A DNA stretch of 64,000 nucleotides from Apostichopus japonicus. Lineage: Eukaryota; Echinodermata; Holothuroidea; Aspidochirotida; Stichopodidae. This document shows positions 1 to 13,036 of the stretch, one piece after another. A program made the position numbers and the translations under genes. Under the pieces are notes generated by a model, which was not told the DNA's origin, ran no database searches, and was given only the letters and a program-made list of their open reading frames with translations. The stretch spans positions 25,759,265 through 25,823,264 of the forward strand of contig NC_092573.1 of assembly GCF_037975245.1 (NCBI RefSeq). The letters run 5' to 3'. Numbering within the stretch: the stretch's first letter is position 1; each line of letters begins with the position of its first letter.

Positions 1-3000
1 TTTGCATTATTATTATCATTATACCAAGCAGTTACTCTTTACAAACATTACAATTTGTAATGTTATATTTACTGAAAATACATCAGAGGTAATTAAAGCT
101 CACATTAAATTTGTCACTTAAAATATTATTAATTAAAAAAAGAAAAGTAAAATGGCTCAATTGTTTCATTGATGAGATGATGTGGATTGTTTCACTTAAG
201 ACAAAGGACAAAACAACCACAACTTTGGCAGACTGGATGAGATCACTTTAGGTCAGGCATTGCTTAAATTAACCTGGTATACTACTGTTTATATGTCTGA
301 AACCTATTCTTTCTACACGGAAAGAGTTATGTTAAACAGGAAATATGTTTACAAAAGTCAATAACGGTGATATTAATCACTCTTGTACTGAAACTGATAT
401 CCTACTACTAACGTGAGTATGCTAAGGAAAACTCACACCTTTTGACATTAAAGTTTTATGCAATCCACCCAACACAAACATAACACAGAAGAGACATACT
501 GTAGTTAGTTTCACTACTATTAACTAATAGGACGGTATAAATCCACCTTGCGAACAGATTCAACGAAGTGACTAGGTAGGATAGCTTGTCCAAACAATGT
601 CAGGTATTTCATATCTGACACGGTGCAAGTTACTTAAGCTCTAACATCTTAATAAAAGTCAAATGAGTTCTGTCGCACATCTAACCCGTTTTGAATTATA
701 GTATACTTCCCCCCCCCCAAAAAAAATCCCTCTCTTCCCCACCACAAGATCTTAACAATGCTTATGAAGTTCATCCAAGAAACTGTAAGAAATATATTTG
801 ACCTCAGATGTATGAAAATACACGTTGGAGGACATATTATATTTCGCCAAGCCATCCTACTGTTTCACCGACGGTTGACTTGGAGCCAACATCGTAGGAG
901 TAGTAGTAATAATAACAGTAATAAATGCTTTAAAGATCATCATGTGAATGATACAGTAAGACCTGGATTATCTGATCACATTGAGGCTGTTTAACTGTCA
1001 GTATATGAAACACAGTTTCCGGTTTATTTCAACTACAACTGTAGCTGATGAACCTGTTAATGTGTATGATTCAGGGAAAAAAGATGCCAATTAGAACCTG
1101 ATTTTAGTCCGTAGATTTGTCTTTTTAACAATTGACTAAAATTGTTAAATTTCAGGCCTGACATGTAAATTAGTGGGGTGGGGGGAGGGAGAAACTGTCC
1201 AACAAGTGCAATGTACGATGTGATGACACAACACATTGTATTTGTTAATAGAATTCTGAAGCACTGGACCATAGGGGATCAACATGGCCAGTGTTATGTA
1301 GTTATAAACAAAGAGTAACTGTTGAAATATTTCAGGTCATCTTGGATCTAGTAAAATGCAGCTCAGGTAATCCAGGATTTCAATGTACTTCCAAGAACAA
1401 GAATCAAAAGAAAAAGTAAGTTATAACAAAATATTCAACTTCTAAAAGCCTCTTACAATGATGAATTTGTTAAACAATTTTATCTGCCTAGCCTCTAGTA
1501 GCACTTTCACCAAGCAATGACATAATTCAGTAGCAGTAATAGTACTTCCAGAAAGATGTAAGAGTCAACCCGCCCCCCCCCCCCCCCTTGGTGGGAGAGG
1601 GTGGAAACGTTGCTCACCGTAAACCTCTGTCATGTACGATAAAGATGTTTGGAAATTTATAGGAGGAAATATAATTTAAAAGTAAGATAACAAAATATTA
1701 CTTGATTTAACACACATACACTGTCCTTCACTCTCTCTAAATATGAAGCAATTGCAGCCATTTTCACTAAACCTCTTGATTGTTGAGCAAACACCATTCC
1801 TATGGCCCTACCCTTACACTTCATCATTCTTCACAGAGCACACAAAGCTCACTTTGTCTAACTTTCCCTCTTAAGTTACTCAAACCCCCTCAGAAATGTC
1901 AAAACATGAAATTAATTGACTTTTTTATGTACTTTTAACACTTTCTGTAAGCTCCCATCCTTCATGTAAATAAGCCTTAATGTAAATAGTGCATGGGCCT
2001 ATAGAACAGTGCTGCTGAATTGTGTGGAACCAAACCATACACAAAAGCTCTAAAAGTCCACATTTTGTTTGAAAATTTTGAGAGAAAAAAAGAAAAAGAA
2101 ATAGACAAAGAAAAAAACTTATCCAAATCAAATACCGCACTCTTATGACAAATCCTCTTACTGTTACATTAAGAAAATTTCAGTGTAAAGAATATTTAAT
2201 TTCATTTTGATAGACTAATGGCACGGTTCATTCAGTTGAGTAAATAGCATGTGTACAGCTGGATTTACTTATGTACTTGTCAACCAACAAGTGAATGAGA
2301 ATATGGAAAAGTTCTGGAAAGTAAGGAGCTGAGGCATGAGGGACTATCAAAAAAGTTTCTGATCTGACTAATATCATATTAATATCTGAAGATCAATAAT
2401 GTAATTATTACCTTGACTCCTTTACTTCCGTTTTGTATGAAAGCATGGACAGGTTTGCTTTTTCTCTTTTTTTTAAGAAGGTTTAAGGACATCGTAATCT
2501 TCTCAGAATCTGCATGATTCTTGTGTTCCATATTCTTGTGTTCCATTATTCTAAAATAAACTTCATTTAAACTGAAAGATATGGGGGTTGGGGAAAATCG
2601 CTAAAAATGTGAACAACTTTTTTTTGTACATTCGGGTACACTCTCAAGATACCTTGCACCTATTACCAGTTAATCGATGGACGACTTAAACGTACAACTC
2701 TTCACTCTTCTCTGAACTAGTTGTTATTTATAACAGACCTAAATAATTCAATTTAAAATAGTTTTGTAAACTCCTCCTTGAACACCACTTACAAATGGTA
2801 AATGTTAAAGCCTCTTAATAATAAACTTTCTTTAATAGCAAGCATCAGCTTCAGTATCTTTGGTTAAAAATACTTAGCAAAGTATGATATTATTATGATT
2901 ATTATTTGGTTTTTGTACATTAAACGGTTACGACCCTACATGAATCAATGTTAGTGATCCATAAAAGTGTTGCTACTCTCCACACCAAAATACCAATAAC

Positions 3001-3364
3001 TTATTTCTAACTTTATGGGTCTATATATCCACTCACAGACCCTAACAAGGTTTTGCTAAACATGTATGTAATACATACCTTAGACTTAGACAATCTATCT
3101 AAGATGTCTGCATATCCAAGTTTATATGGATGCTGAAGAGCTAAACAAATTCATGAGTTTCAATGGTTGTGAAAGACTTTTACCACAAACTGAAATAAAC
3201 AAGCTGTACCCTGTAATAATTATTCCTTTTTTCAGGAATTAAGAGCACTATAACAAACATAAACAGGAACACGGCCGTTTGTTAAAAAGCGCACATTTTA
3301 TCAAACTATACAGGGGACTCAATCAACAAGACGATACCGACGAGTCTCTCGCACCAAATAGGGC

Positions 3365-3705
3365 ACTTCATTACAGGTACCGTGCCACTCAGCATCGCCC
3401 TCTGTGATATCACACATGATTTACCATGTCTCTAAAATGCTTGACTTTTTCAAACCATACAGGAACTCTAACACACCACATATGGCACTTCATTGCACCA
3501 TTACATGGGTACCACATAACTCAGCTCATAACATTACGTTTTCCAAACCACACATCGGCCTTTGTGATATCACACACAATATTAGGCCATTTCACAGTAC
3601 TGCTACTAAAATGTGTGCCTTTTGCAAACCATACAGAAATTCTAACACACCACATATGGGACTCCATTGCACCCTCACATGGGTACCACATACATAACTC
3701 AGCTA
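3365..3705. repeat. Two tandem copies of a diverged ~170-bp unit
   Basis: The segment with CTCTAACACACCACATATGG, then TTGCACC and ACATGGGTACCACATA, appears near 3467-3520 and again near 3640-3692. A TGTGATATCACACA block precedes each copy. The related short frames across it are by-products of the repeat. Confidence 0.7.
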
Positions 3706-3822
3706 AAATTACTCAAGTTTGTCATCATCAAGTTACTCATATATATTGCTTCCTAAAACCATAAAAGTTCATAAAACCATTCGTAGGTACTCTTCGCCCC
3801 CATCACCAACTAACCACATCAT

Positions 3823-3972
3823 ACTTGTAGCATCACACTAATGTGTCTTCAACTCAAAAAACACTTGTAGCATCACACTAATGTGTCTCAAGCTAAAAAC
3901 ACTTGTAGCAGCACACTAACGTGTCTCAAACTCCAAACACTTGTAGCAACACACTAATTTGTTCAAACTAAA
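3823..3972. repeat. Four tandem copies of a 38-40-bp unit
   Basis: Units starting ACTTGTAGCA, then CACACTAATGTGTCT, begin at 3823, 3863, 3901 and 3939, with a few substitutions each. Confidence 0.8.
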
Positions 3973-4289
3973 GATTTTTCTCGAATTGTGACTTGTTTCT
4001 ATCTACAAGATATGCTTCTACATATCATCCATTTCCTACATATTATTCCCTGCAGATAAAGATGAACAAAATAAAAGAAAAATAAACATCCATTGAAATA
4101 GTAATTTCTTGCATGTAAAAGTACATTGTGCAACAATGATACACACATAGGGTTACAATGAAAAGCAACCTCAATATGTTTCATGAAATATGATCATAAA
4201 GGTCAGGCTCTGTAATATCAACAACTCTTTTTCAAGGAAAATTTGAAAATCATGCCTCTTAACTACTAAAGATTGAAAATACAAATAAA

Positions 4290-4605
4290 TTAATCAATTG
4301 GCTTGATGCCGTAACTTTTTAAAGTCACGTACGGCACTCCAAAGTTTACCCAACTATCTTTGGGCCAATAGCGCAGCACAGGACCCATCTCTGGACACTC
4401 GTTCTGGGCATCGAAGTAGGAGAAGAGTACACAGGCAGTGTACGCCGATACAAACACCAGGATGTGCCACATGCAATGGAGGTACGGAAACGAGATATTC
4501 TGCCAAACCTCGCAGAGGAAATAGTCTCCAGCCCAACAACCTACAGAGACTACCCACAGGAGAGCGCAGGTGCGACCAAGACGGGTGATTCTACGACACT
4601 GCGTT
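4290..4605 (-). CDS. ACER2: ACER exon 4 (C-terminal His-x3-His motif and stop)
   Basis: Acceptor TTTCAG|AACGC. It encodes CW-x2-D, then FPYLHCMWHI with the two catalytic-site His, then YFDAQNECPEMGPVL, and ends at TAA (4292-4290). Confidence 0.92.
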
Positions 4606-7600
4606 CTGAAATGAGAGGAAAGAAATATTAGCACCAGCAATCTTAAAATGACAGATGGTGGCTCTATAAAGTATAGAGGAATGAATTACTTTATTAACCA
4701 TTTCAAAGGTGGGAAGATGCACAAAACTTTATTCGTTTCAAAGCTTTATTCGTTTCGTCCCAGTCTGTTTGCTTCACTAGATGCCATTGAATATTAGAAG
4801 ACATGGAGTACTTTGTATGTCTAAGGTAGAAGGTGATAATCTTCTCTTCTCATACTTTCTAGATCACACATGGTATGTTACTTCTCTACTCATACTTGAT
4901 CATCACACATGATCTGTACTCATACTCATACATCCCTGGGTACTCTAGTACTTTTAATCATAGTACAAGTTCAATTCTGCATTCTGAGAATTACTTTGTG
5001 TCTACCTCATTATTAATTATCAAGCAAACTGTTGAAATTATTAATAATTTATGAATCCATCTACACTGCCCTGAGCATCTGTCATTATGTAAACATTACA
5101 GACACAATTTATAAATAATTCTCATCATCAAATTAAGAATATCAGTCAAGATCAATCTATATCATTTCCACAAGGATTTTCTATAACAAATGTGTACCTA
5201 ATATGCATGAAGATGCTATTCATAGAAAAACTAGTCAAACATGCCCACAGTTTGGAATAATTTTTCCCCCATCTAAATCAACAATGTTGGGTACTTTCGA
5301 AGCAGTAATGAATAAATCATGACAGGAATTTTTAACCAAGAATCACCTCTAAAAGTATTCATTAAACTATTCATTTCCACTTTTATCACATCTTTTTCTT
5401 TTGGTTCAAATATAATACGAATGATATGAAAAGATGTCGTAAAAAGATCAAAGTCTGAACATTAATATTTTAAACGTCAGAAATATTTGTTAAATATCTG
5501 ATACGAATAAGCCGCTATGCTTTTTGATATATATGGATATACAAATCATTTGCCCAGATTCTCTCACCGCATTTACATTACACACCGTGTAAACAAGTTT
5601 GCAAAACTATGAATGAATTGAACAAATATTTGCCTAACAGCTACTGCACCTGTGCACTAGCATGGTCAAGAGCTTCCAAAAAAATTACAATTATATATCT
5701 TTCAGAAGATTTTAACAGTTTTGGATGCATACATATACTTCCAAGGTATTCATCTTTTTGAGATTATCCTCATGTTCACATGTTTAGTATTGTTTGAATG
5801 GTTAATACTTAAACTACACAGCATTTCATGATTAATTAATTACTTAAAGCAGCATTTTGCGTTGGGTCGCTTTTTTCCACTTTTTTAACATGTGCATCGA
5901 TTTTTTTACATGTATCAATCATAAAACAGCAATCTAAGATACCATCCAAGTTTCACCCTGCCAAGAGCGTTAATTAGCGAGTAATTAACGATTTATGTCG
6001 ATAAATGAGAAGAGTGTCCTCGACAAATTTCACAGTTAAAATTAATCGCATACAATTCCGCCAAACCCACTAGTTTGAATTCAACCAATCAGAGATGCAG
6101 GTTTAGTTATGAGCCGTTGCTAAAAATAGATTCAAGACTTCGCGTTGGTTGTACCAGGGAGTTGTTATGCAACTCCCTGGTACAACTGCCATATAGACTG
6201 TACACAAATCAAGCGTGGTGTTATATTACGTATCTGTCCATGACGTTCGTAGTGTTTAAATATTCATATTATGGGCGAGGTTTATTGGGTTCCCAACGGA
6301 AAATATCTTGGAGAACAAAAAAGTTGAAAGTTGCAATTTTTTCGACTTTTATGCCACCATTTGAAATAAAATATAAATAGATTAGCTAGTTATGTATGTC
6401 GTTATGGCAAAGTGGAATCAGTGAGGTTGAGAAAAATCATAGAAAAGGACGCAAAATGCTGCTTTAAACCAAACAGAAATGATAATTTTTGCTTTGCTTT
6501 ATGGTCCCGTTCAAGACAACAGATAATCGCTTACATGACAGTGTAGACTGAAGAAACAAGCCAATTAAATAATATTTTCTCAAAACTTCAAGACTTGCTG
6601 CATGTATTTGCTAAAATTCCCCACAATTATAATTCCCTTTCATGCCAGTTTCTAGAAAGTAAATCAACTTTAGTATTGCAAACTTCCCCAAACATCGAGA
6701 CTGTAACAACATCACGTCACACTGAGTATCGCAAGTCCCTTGGGAACGGGGATAGATAGAACATGTCATGATCAGATGGGTGAACTATCTACTTTATACT
6801 GGTTCCACATTATCATTCAGTGACTTTTAAAACCAAATACATTATTTCCTGTGAATAAAGAGGGGAATAACAAAGTTTCTCTTGCCTTTTTTATTCTTGT
6901 TGTTGAATGTTACCATATGTGCTAATTATATAGTTAACAATGTTCCTGTTAGGGGTGAGGGGGAACATCATTTCTGTTAAAGTTTAGTGCACAATATATT
7001 TAAGTCCTTGAGGACTTAACATCAATAATTGCCCTTGTATTCTTAAATGTGAACAAGACCGAGGATGACCACTAAAAGATACAGTGTGTCCTGAGGTTGG
7101 AATAAAATACTCATATGTGGGTGTATGTAAATATCAAGTACCACATACATGCCTTATACTACAGTAGTTATTGCTTGACAGTGACAAAGATTAGTTTCAA
7201 CTCTTCTCGATACAAAGAAATTGCTGAACCATCACAATATGCCACGGGGGGGGGGGGGGTGCTTTCTGATGGGTACATGCTATCACCTTTTGCTCTTCAC
7301 TATTTTTATTTGACAAGTTCACAATGGTTCTAACTTTCTTCTTATTCTCAGGCTGATGTAAGACTACTGTTCACATTCCCAATTGCTTGACTGGCCAGCC
7401 CTCTACTGATCATACCAAATTTCTTTGCCCGCATTGCATTTGATCCTCATAGCAACTGAGGGGAGGGGAGGGGGGGATTAAGGTGCCGACGGGGAGTGTG
7501 ATGGAAGTGGGTAAAGGAATGAGCATTAGTGTCAGTTCAGGGAAAGATCACTTTCAGGTCAATAAGTCCAAAGATATATGAGTGTAAATGATAAATATTT

Positions 7601-10600
7601 ATAGATTTTTTATATAAACCATGATATCAGCAAGGAGGTGTCTGTTATAAAGTAGTGCTTTGCATATAGTGACACAGACATAGTATTGTAAAAGTTTGAC
7701 ATTGTTATCACTTCTGCCAAGTGCTGTTAAAAGTCTGCACACAAAGACACACACACATATGGAAGGACAGATATCACAGTCACCAAAAACGAAAAGAAAA
7801 ACATCTTTATAATGTTTTCTTGCTGGGATTATGAAATACCTTTTCATTTCGAAGACCAGCATTCCCAAGCATGGTATGATGAATGGCATCATGAAGAAGT
7901 TATTGAGTGAGGGCTTCATACAGGCCAGGACGGTGCTGACCATGGTTATCAAGAACATCATCAACTTGAAATACTTCCTGCAAAGTGAAAATGACATTTA
8001 TACTGTACAGTAGGTTAACAATCAAGCCAGATATGGGATACAGCACAGCAGACCATTGACCAACTTTGTTCGGAGGGGAAACCTTCAACAATTGGAGGAA
8101 GTTATAAAAGCAACAAGTACAAACAGGAATCAGTGTTCCTTTCCTGTTTTAAATTTTGCAGCTTGAAACATACATTGTATCAAATCATATGAAAACATCC
8201 CTCTCGTTTAAGAGAGGGCTATTATCTCTACCTTTCAGGCAAAGGGGTAAAGGAAACATCATCAGGTCACCACATCCTTCAAGCACTCTTCAGGGGGTTC
8301 ATTTCCAATTTCACATGTTGTGCATTTGCAGTATGATTTGGAATAACAACATCACCGACAATGATTATCATATTTAATTAGTAACAATAATTTAATAATT
8401 AATTTAATAATTAATAATAATTTATTTTATAAAGAATAAAATCCACAAAAGTGCTCTAAAACCCTACGTAACAGTAACATTATATGTAGTAAAACTGCAG
8501 AATAAATACAATATAGATGAGTATGAAGAATAGTGTGAGTGTGTACTGCACATGACATCATAACAATAATTATAATAATTAACATAATTATAATCATAAT
8601 AATGATAACAAATAATCATAATAATAATGATAAAATATAAATCATAATTAGGGCTCCTTCATTTGGCCTAATATATCTCATATGTGAGAAACTAATGAAA
8701 AAGAAAAGAAACTCCAATTCTAATCACTTACCTTACACAACTACGCAGTTTAGCAGAAATATCATACATCTTCTCAACGGGATTTTATTCAAATCTTCTC
8801 AAATTTCTCATGCAAAGTGTTAACCATTATAACTAAGAGTATCTTATTGTGTGCATACTCTGAAATTTGTGAATACAAGGTTATGCCTTTACATATGATA
8901 AGTGCTCAAAAGTTACTTGAAATGAGCCTTCAAAGGAGATATAAAACCCGATAATTGTCTTTACTGTACACGATACATTGTATGTTTCTGATTAATCTTT
9001 ACCTGCTGCCATTGAAAAGAGATGGGTAGAGTCTCCTTGGGAACCAGAGTGCTACACCACAGAAAACCACCCAGATGATGGAAACTTCATCAAGCAGCTG
9101 GCCAACCAAACTGAGAGTAGCATGAAAATATATTGAGAAGGTGCCTACAATCATTAGCAGGATCCACATAACATTGATGGAGGAATTCACCCTTTCTGCA
9201 TATGGTCTGTAAAGATACACCAGAAGAGGTGGTACCAGCAGGAACACTGCATTGCTGAGCTATAAAAGACAAAATGTAAGAAACCAGAATAGTAAAAATA
9301 TATTGTCACATTTGGAATTCCTCAAAGGGCCAAATCAAGGAAGTAATGAATTTGGTTTGGGAAAGTTGTACAATTTAATATTGTGGGTGGGTGAAAACCA
9401 ATTCAAAGATGGGAGATTAGATTGCTCAACTTAGTGTACTCAAAAAGTCTGGTTACACCCGTTTATTTCTACATTTGTCCTTAACATATTTTCCTGTACA
9501 AATCATAACTCATTATGAAACCCTATAGTGCCTTAGCTTTTGCTGTTATCATACGCTTGGCTAAATTTCAAAAGCTCTCATATGAGCAATGCTCATGCTT
9601 TGAAATGGTTTATTTGTACTCTATGGATAATCCTGTAAATGTGCAAGCATTGAGCAGTGACATATTTCAGTAACCATTGCACACTACCTACTACATAAAA
9701 CCATGTGCTACAAGCTTGATACAGTACATCATAGCAATGATTAAATTGTTCAAGAAATAAGTATTAAAAGGATTGTCTGGTAGCCCTAAAAATTTACCTT
9801 AACGATAAATAATTTTCCAAACATATTTTCAAAGTATGAGAACACTAATTTTGCGTTTGACAGAGAAACGTTTTTTTAATTGTTAGGGATGGACATTTCA
9901 AATATAATTTGAACAGTAACGAACGTGACGTCATCTTCGCAAATGCAGATTGCGACATAACCCACGATCCGTACAGTACCTACAGTAATCACAACAAAAA
10001 CCGTGTTTGTATACAGATTAATTTCTTCCTTAATTTTCGCTGAAATTTCTTATAAATTAGATATGTTTTAAAAACTCCTTAAGCCGCCATATATCTAGTA
10101 GATCGGTGGTTTCGTAGTCTTTGTGTAACACAAGGTAAGTTTGAACAGCAGACTCTTCGTTGTTAACATTGCGATGTTCAGCTCCAATGCAAAGAATGTT
10201 GGCATGTAGGCTACTCTAACATTTACAATCGGACAGTTCTGCGAAGCCTAAGCTTCTCGGTACTACATTCTGCCCGGACATCGATTCTGCCAAGTTTCAT
10301 CTTTCGGTGTTCCGAATACTTTTCAAGTTTCCTTTTACTGAAAAGTTGATCCGTGAATTTTATTTCAGCGATTTCGAAGAACAGTTTATGAACTGTGGTC
10401 TGAGTGTGAGAGTGTATTATGTGCAACGCTATGTACACATACCAACTGGGCATGGTTTAGTGGTTTGAGTGTGAAAGTGTATTATGTGCAATGCACGTAT
10501 ACCGACTGGGCATGTTATAGTAGGCTGTATACATTCACAATATGTACGTAATATATAATAGGAAATCACCTGTGCGTGTACACACAAGAGTGTATTTGCT

Positions 10601-11152
10601 GCGGAAATAGGAGTGCTAACTTCAAGTTGCTTGTTTTGCCTATTTGCCTGCACTACGTCAATCACCAAATTGACGAAGAAATTGTCCAATGGGACAATTT
10701 TCTCATGGTTAGAAAGAGAAAAATCATAACTACATGGACCATGTATCAAAATCTTCCACCAGAAAATTCCTTTAAATTAAACTAACACTGATTTATTGTC
10801 TGACACTATTGAAATGACTCGCATTTGGCCAACAGTTTAATTAAAATGTCATCAAGATGTCTTATAATTTAAACTAGGCCTAATTGTCAAGCAGTAATAA
10901 TAACTGAAGTCAACATAAACTAGAAACACCTCAGGTATACTTTCTTCTTGTTCTGTAGAGATATTTCTTTTAATCTTGTCCTTCCTTAGCCTAGGCCTAA
11001 TTTCACTTTGATACATTTCAGGGCTTGCTTACACAGTTGAAGAACTCTGCAATTCCAGGAAAGATTGCATAATTGTTTTCACACCAGTCAATGGAGGAGC
11101 TCCCTCTCTCTAACTTCTTTAACACGGACTCCAGCTTGGCAATGATTAACCC
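4290..11152 (-). CDS. ACER2: Alkaline ceramidase gene (ACER2-like), four coding exons, start codon unresolved
   Basis: Family role: an integral-membrane hydrolase of the ER/Golgi that cleaves ceramide to sphingosine and fatty acid at alkaline pH. Seen: exons 11152-11033, 9259-9003, 7977-7840 and 4605-4290 join in frame across GT-AG introns to about 276 residues, the usual family length. Exon 1 reads IDWCENNYAIFPGIAEFFN, the conserved N-terminal ceramidase motif. Exon 2 has SIYFHATL and GQLLDE (a Ser, His and Asp of the metal site). Exon 4 has FPYLHCMWHI (the two C-terminal His) and then GVPYV. The C-terminal GPV-x-x-x-WP and GVPYV pattern fits ACER2 better than ACER1, from recalled family sequence. 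Odd: exon 1 is open only back to a TGA at 11155-11153 and has no ATG in frame, so the start must lie in an upstream exon or be non-AUG. The ACER2 assignment within the family is inference. Confidence 0.9.
5848..6463. mobile_element. 616-bp non-autonomous DNA transposon with 15-bp inverted ends and TTAA duplication
   Basis: The left end begins AGCAGCATTTTGCGT and the right end is its exact reverse complement (ACGCAAAATGCTGCT). TTAA lies immediately outside both ends (5844-5847 and 6464-6467), the target duplication typical of piggyBac-type transposons. It has no transposase frame, so it would depend on one supplied elsewhere. The terminal bases are not the usual piggyBac CCC, so the superfamily is open. 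Confidence 0.8.
6148..6186. repeat. Perfect 17-bp stem hairpin with 5-nt loop
   Basis: GTTGTACCAGGGAGTTG at 6148-6164 is followed by TTATG and the exact reverse complement at 6170-6186. It lies inside the TTAA-flanked element. Confidence 0.9.
7840..7977 (-). CDS. ACER2: ACER exon 3 (middle membrane helices)
   Basis: 138 nt between TTTGCAG|GAAG and AAAAG|GTATTT. It encodes KYFKLMMFLITMVSTVLACM and a second hydrophobic stretch ending in FEMKR. Both junctions keep the frame. Confidence 0.85.
7978..9002. other. ACER intron 2, with an AT-rich low-complexity block
   Basis: Bases 8370-8650 are dominated by TAATAAT-like runs. No gene is visible. Confidence 0.7.
9003..9259 (-). CDS. ACER2: ACER exon 2 (membrane helices, first His and Asp of the active site)
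   Basis: Acceptor TATAG|CTCAG and donor GCAG|GTAAAG enclose 257 nt. It encodes hydrophobic helices and the motif SIYFHATLSLVGQLLDE, followed by WFPRRLYP. It ends in phase 2, and the first base of exon 3 completes an Arg codon. Confidence 0.92.
9260..11032. other. ACER intron 1
   Basis: No recognised coding sequence. It contains a 65-bp tandem duplication (10396-10521). Confidence 0.65.
10396..10521. repeat. 65-bp tandem duplication
   Basis: TGGTCTGAGTGTGAGAGTGT at 10396 recurs as TGGTTTGAGTGTGAAAGTGT at 10461. Both are followed by ATTATGTGCAA and an ACTGGGCATG segment. Confidence 0.8.
11033..11152 (-). CDS. ACER2: ACER exon 1 (N-terminal WCE-NY motif; 5' limit uncertain)
   Basis: Forty open codons end at donor TGT|GTAAGC. 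The next exon continues with LSNAV, giving the expected family transition NC-LSN. The true 5' boundary and the ATG are not visible; possible acceptors are CTGAG|GG near 11152 and CCAAG|CTGG downstream of it. Confidence 0.8.
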
Positions 11153-12885
11153 TCAGTTTGTTCCCAAAACCTGGTTGTAAACAATAAAAGGTGAATGAAT
11201 AACAGCAAATTTCACATAAAAGTAAGTTGCATACACAAACAGAACACCTCACTGCTTAAAACAAACTTGGCATCAACGCATCTTATTATTCATACACTAT
11301 AACTCAATAAGTTTTACCCATTTTTCGAAATTGCTAGTGTTAAACTTACGGGCAGTGTACACACATGGCATACAACCATGAAAATTCCAGTCTGTTAAAT
11401 TAACATTTGTAAGTTGTAAAAGAGAGTCTCAGTCTTAGCTATGGCCCAGTGTATTGAGGTAGAATGTTTGACGAAATTATTTATGAATTATTGAGCGAAT
11501 TATCGGCAGAGGCTAGCTTAAGTTAGACGGTAGCCTAACTGTCAACACAATAACAGTTAGGCATAGGCTGGCCTAACCTTAGGGACTAAGCTTATTGTTT
11601 ACCTGTCTTTCATCAACACTGGGTCGAGAGCCAAGTCGCCAACTTTTAATAATTGCCAAAAAAGTTCTTGAACTCGTTATTACCAGTTCCCTGTCTTTGT
11701 AATTTTTTTCTGACTTCTAACACGATGTTCCTGGGTCAATATGCTACTTAATTGAGAACGTCAACATTACGATTGCATTGTTGATCATATGATTAGACTG
11801 AGTCGATGTCGTCAACGTGCTACAAACTGGATACAGTTTTACTGCATTTTGTACCTACCCTAGGCGACAGACGTTCCACTTTTAAATTTATCCAAATACA
11901 TCCTCTTAGTACATTAATATTAGCTCAAATGCTTCCGAAAAACTTTATCATCATGTAATAATTAGACGATTCAATAGCGAAAATTGTACTCAAAATTAAT
12001 TGTATTTTATTCGATCTAAAATTGCACGCTGACATATAACATTCGTGAGGGTTAGAGTAATTAGTGCGTATTATACTATCCAAGTGTATATCTGTTCTTT
12101 GTTTACCTAACGGGATGGGTGCACTCATATACGAGCATAGCCTTACTTTCATGTTGGACATATCGTTCAAGAGTAATTTTGTGATGGAATAAACACGACT
12201 TTTTTTCCAGTAATGCAAGCCCATCGCTCGATCAATCAAAATGTGTAGAGTTGAAAGCCCTCGATAACATATTACCACAAAGAGCAAAATTACTGCTCTC
12301 TGTAAGTTTGGTTTGAATTCCGAGGGTGCAGTTGCATGGTGAATTTGCAAGTTCGAGCAGTTTGAATGGCATTGGCATTTATATTTATGTGTCCAAAAAT
12401 ACATGTACTGTAGTGAGGATAGAACATCGATAGATTATTTGCATGCATACAATACTATTCAGAACCGTCTCGTAGAAATATAGGTTTTGGGAATTTTGCC
12501 GACAGGCGAAGTAGTAATAGACAGTAAATATATTAGACGTCTGATACTTCTGACACTAAAATGTTAATTAACGTTTTTGAACGGTCCATTAACAGGCAAA
12601 ACGATAAACGTTGCTTTGAAGTTGAATCCTTCCAGGCAAAATATGGGTGCATGCATAGCGCTACATTAGCTATTCAGAGACATTCATCTTTAAAATATGT
12701 ACCTTCCTTTAAGGTTAAACCATTGAAGAATTGGGCTACTCAAGACGAAACTAATAAAAGTAACTAATTAATGTAATGGCCTAAAGTAGAAACCTTTTAT
12801 TTGAAGTCATTGATTAGTAGAGAATGTTTTGATTTTCCAACATGAAGTTGGGTTACTTTTGTAGTTCTCATGAACAAATGAATCC

Positions 12886-13036
12886 ATGGATGGATGGATG
12901 GATGGATGGATGGATGGATGGATGGATGGATGGATGGATGGATGGATGGATGGATGGATGGATGGATGGATGGATGGATGGATGGATGGATGGATGGATG
13001 GATGGATGGATGGATGGATGGATGGATGGATGGATG
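12886..13036. repeat. (ATGG)n microsatellite
   Basis: About 38 uninterrupted copies of the 4-bp unit. It is open in all frames (runs of MDGW or HPSI), which produces spurious reading frames. Confidence 0.97.

Larger units (their letters stand above)
1..4289. other. No gene recognised; probably 3' UTR and intergenic DNA downstream of ACER
   Basis: Open frames here are short and show no family motif. The stretch holds poly-C/poly-G runs (about 709-718, 1571-1587) and two tandem repeats between 3365 and 3975, listed separately. The part next to 4290 may be ACER 3' UTR, but I see no convincing minus-strand poly(A) signal. Confidence 0.5.
4606..7839. other. ACER intron 3
   Basis: Non-coding. It contains the TTAA-flanked inverted-repeat element at 5848-6463 and poly-G runs near 7243-7259 and 7461-7475. 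No other gene is seen. Confidence 0.75.

Noticed and set aside
11098-11160. Plus-strand frame MEELPLSNFFNTDSSLAMIN opposite ACER exon 1
   Set aside because: The minus strand carries the conserved ceramidase motif with exact splice continuity; the plus frame is its shadow.
11925-12404. 159-codon minus frame, the longest in the intergenic region
   Set aside because: Mixed hydrophobic/polar sequence without any recognisable motif and no flanking splice or promoter signal that I can support.
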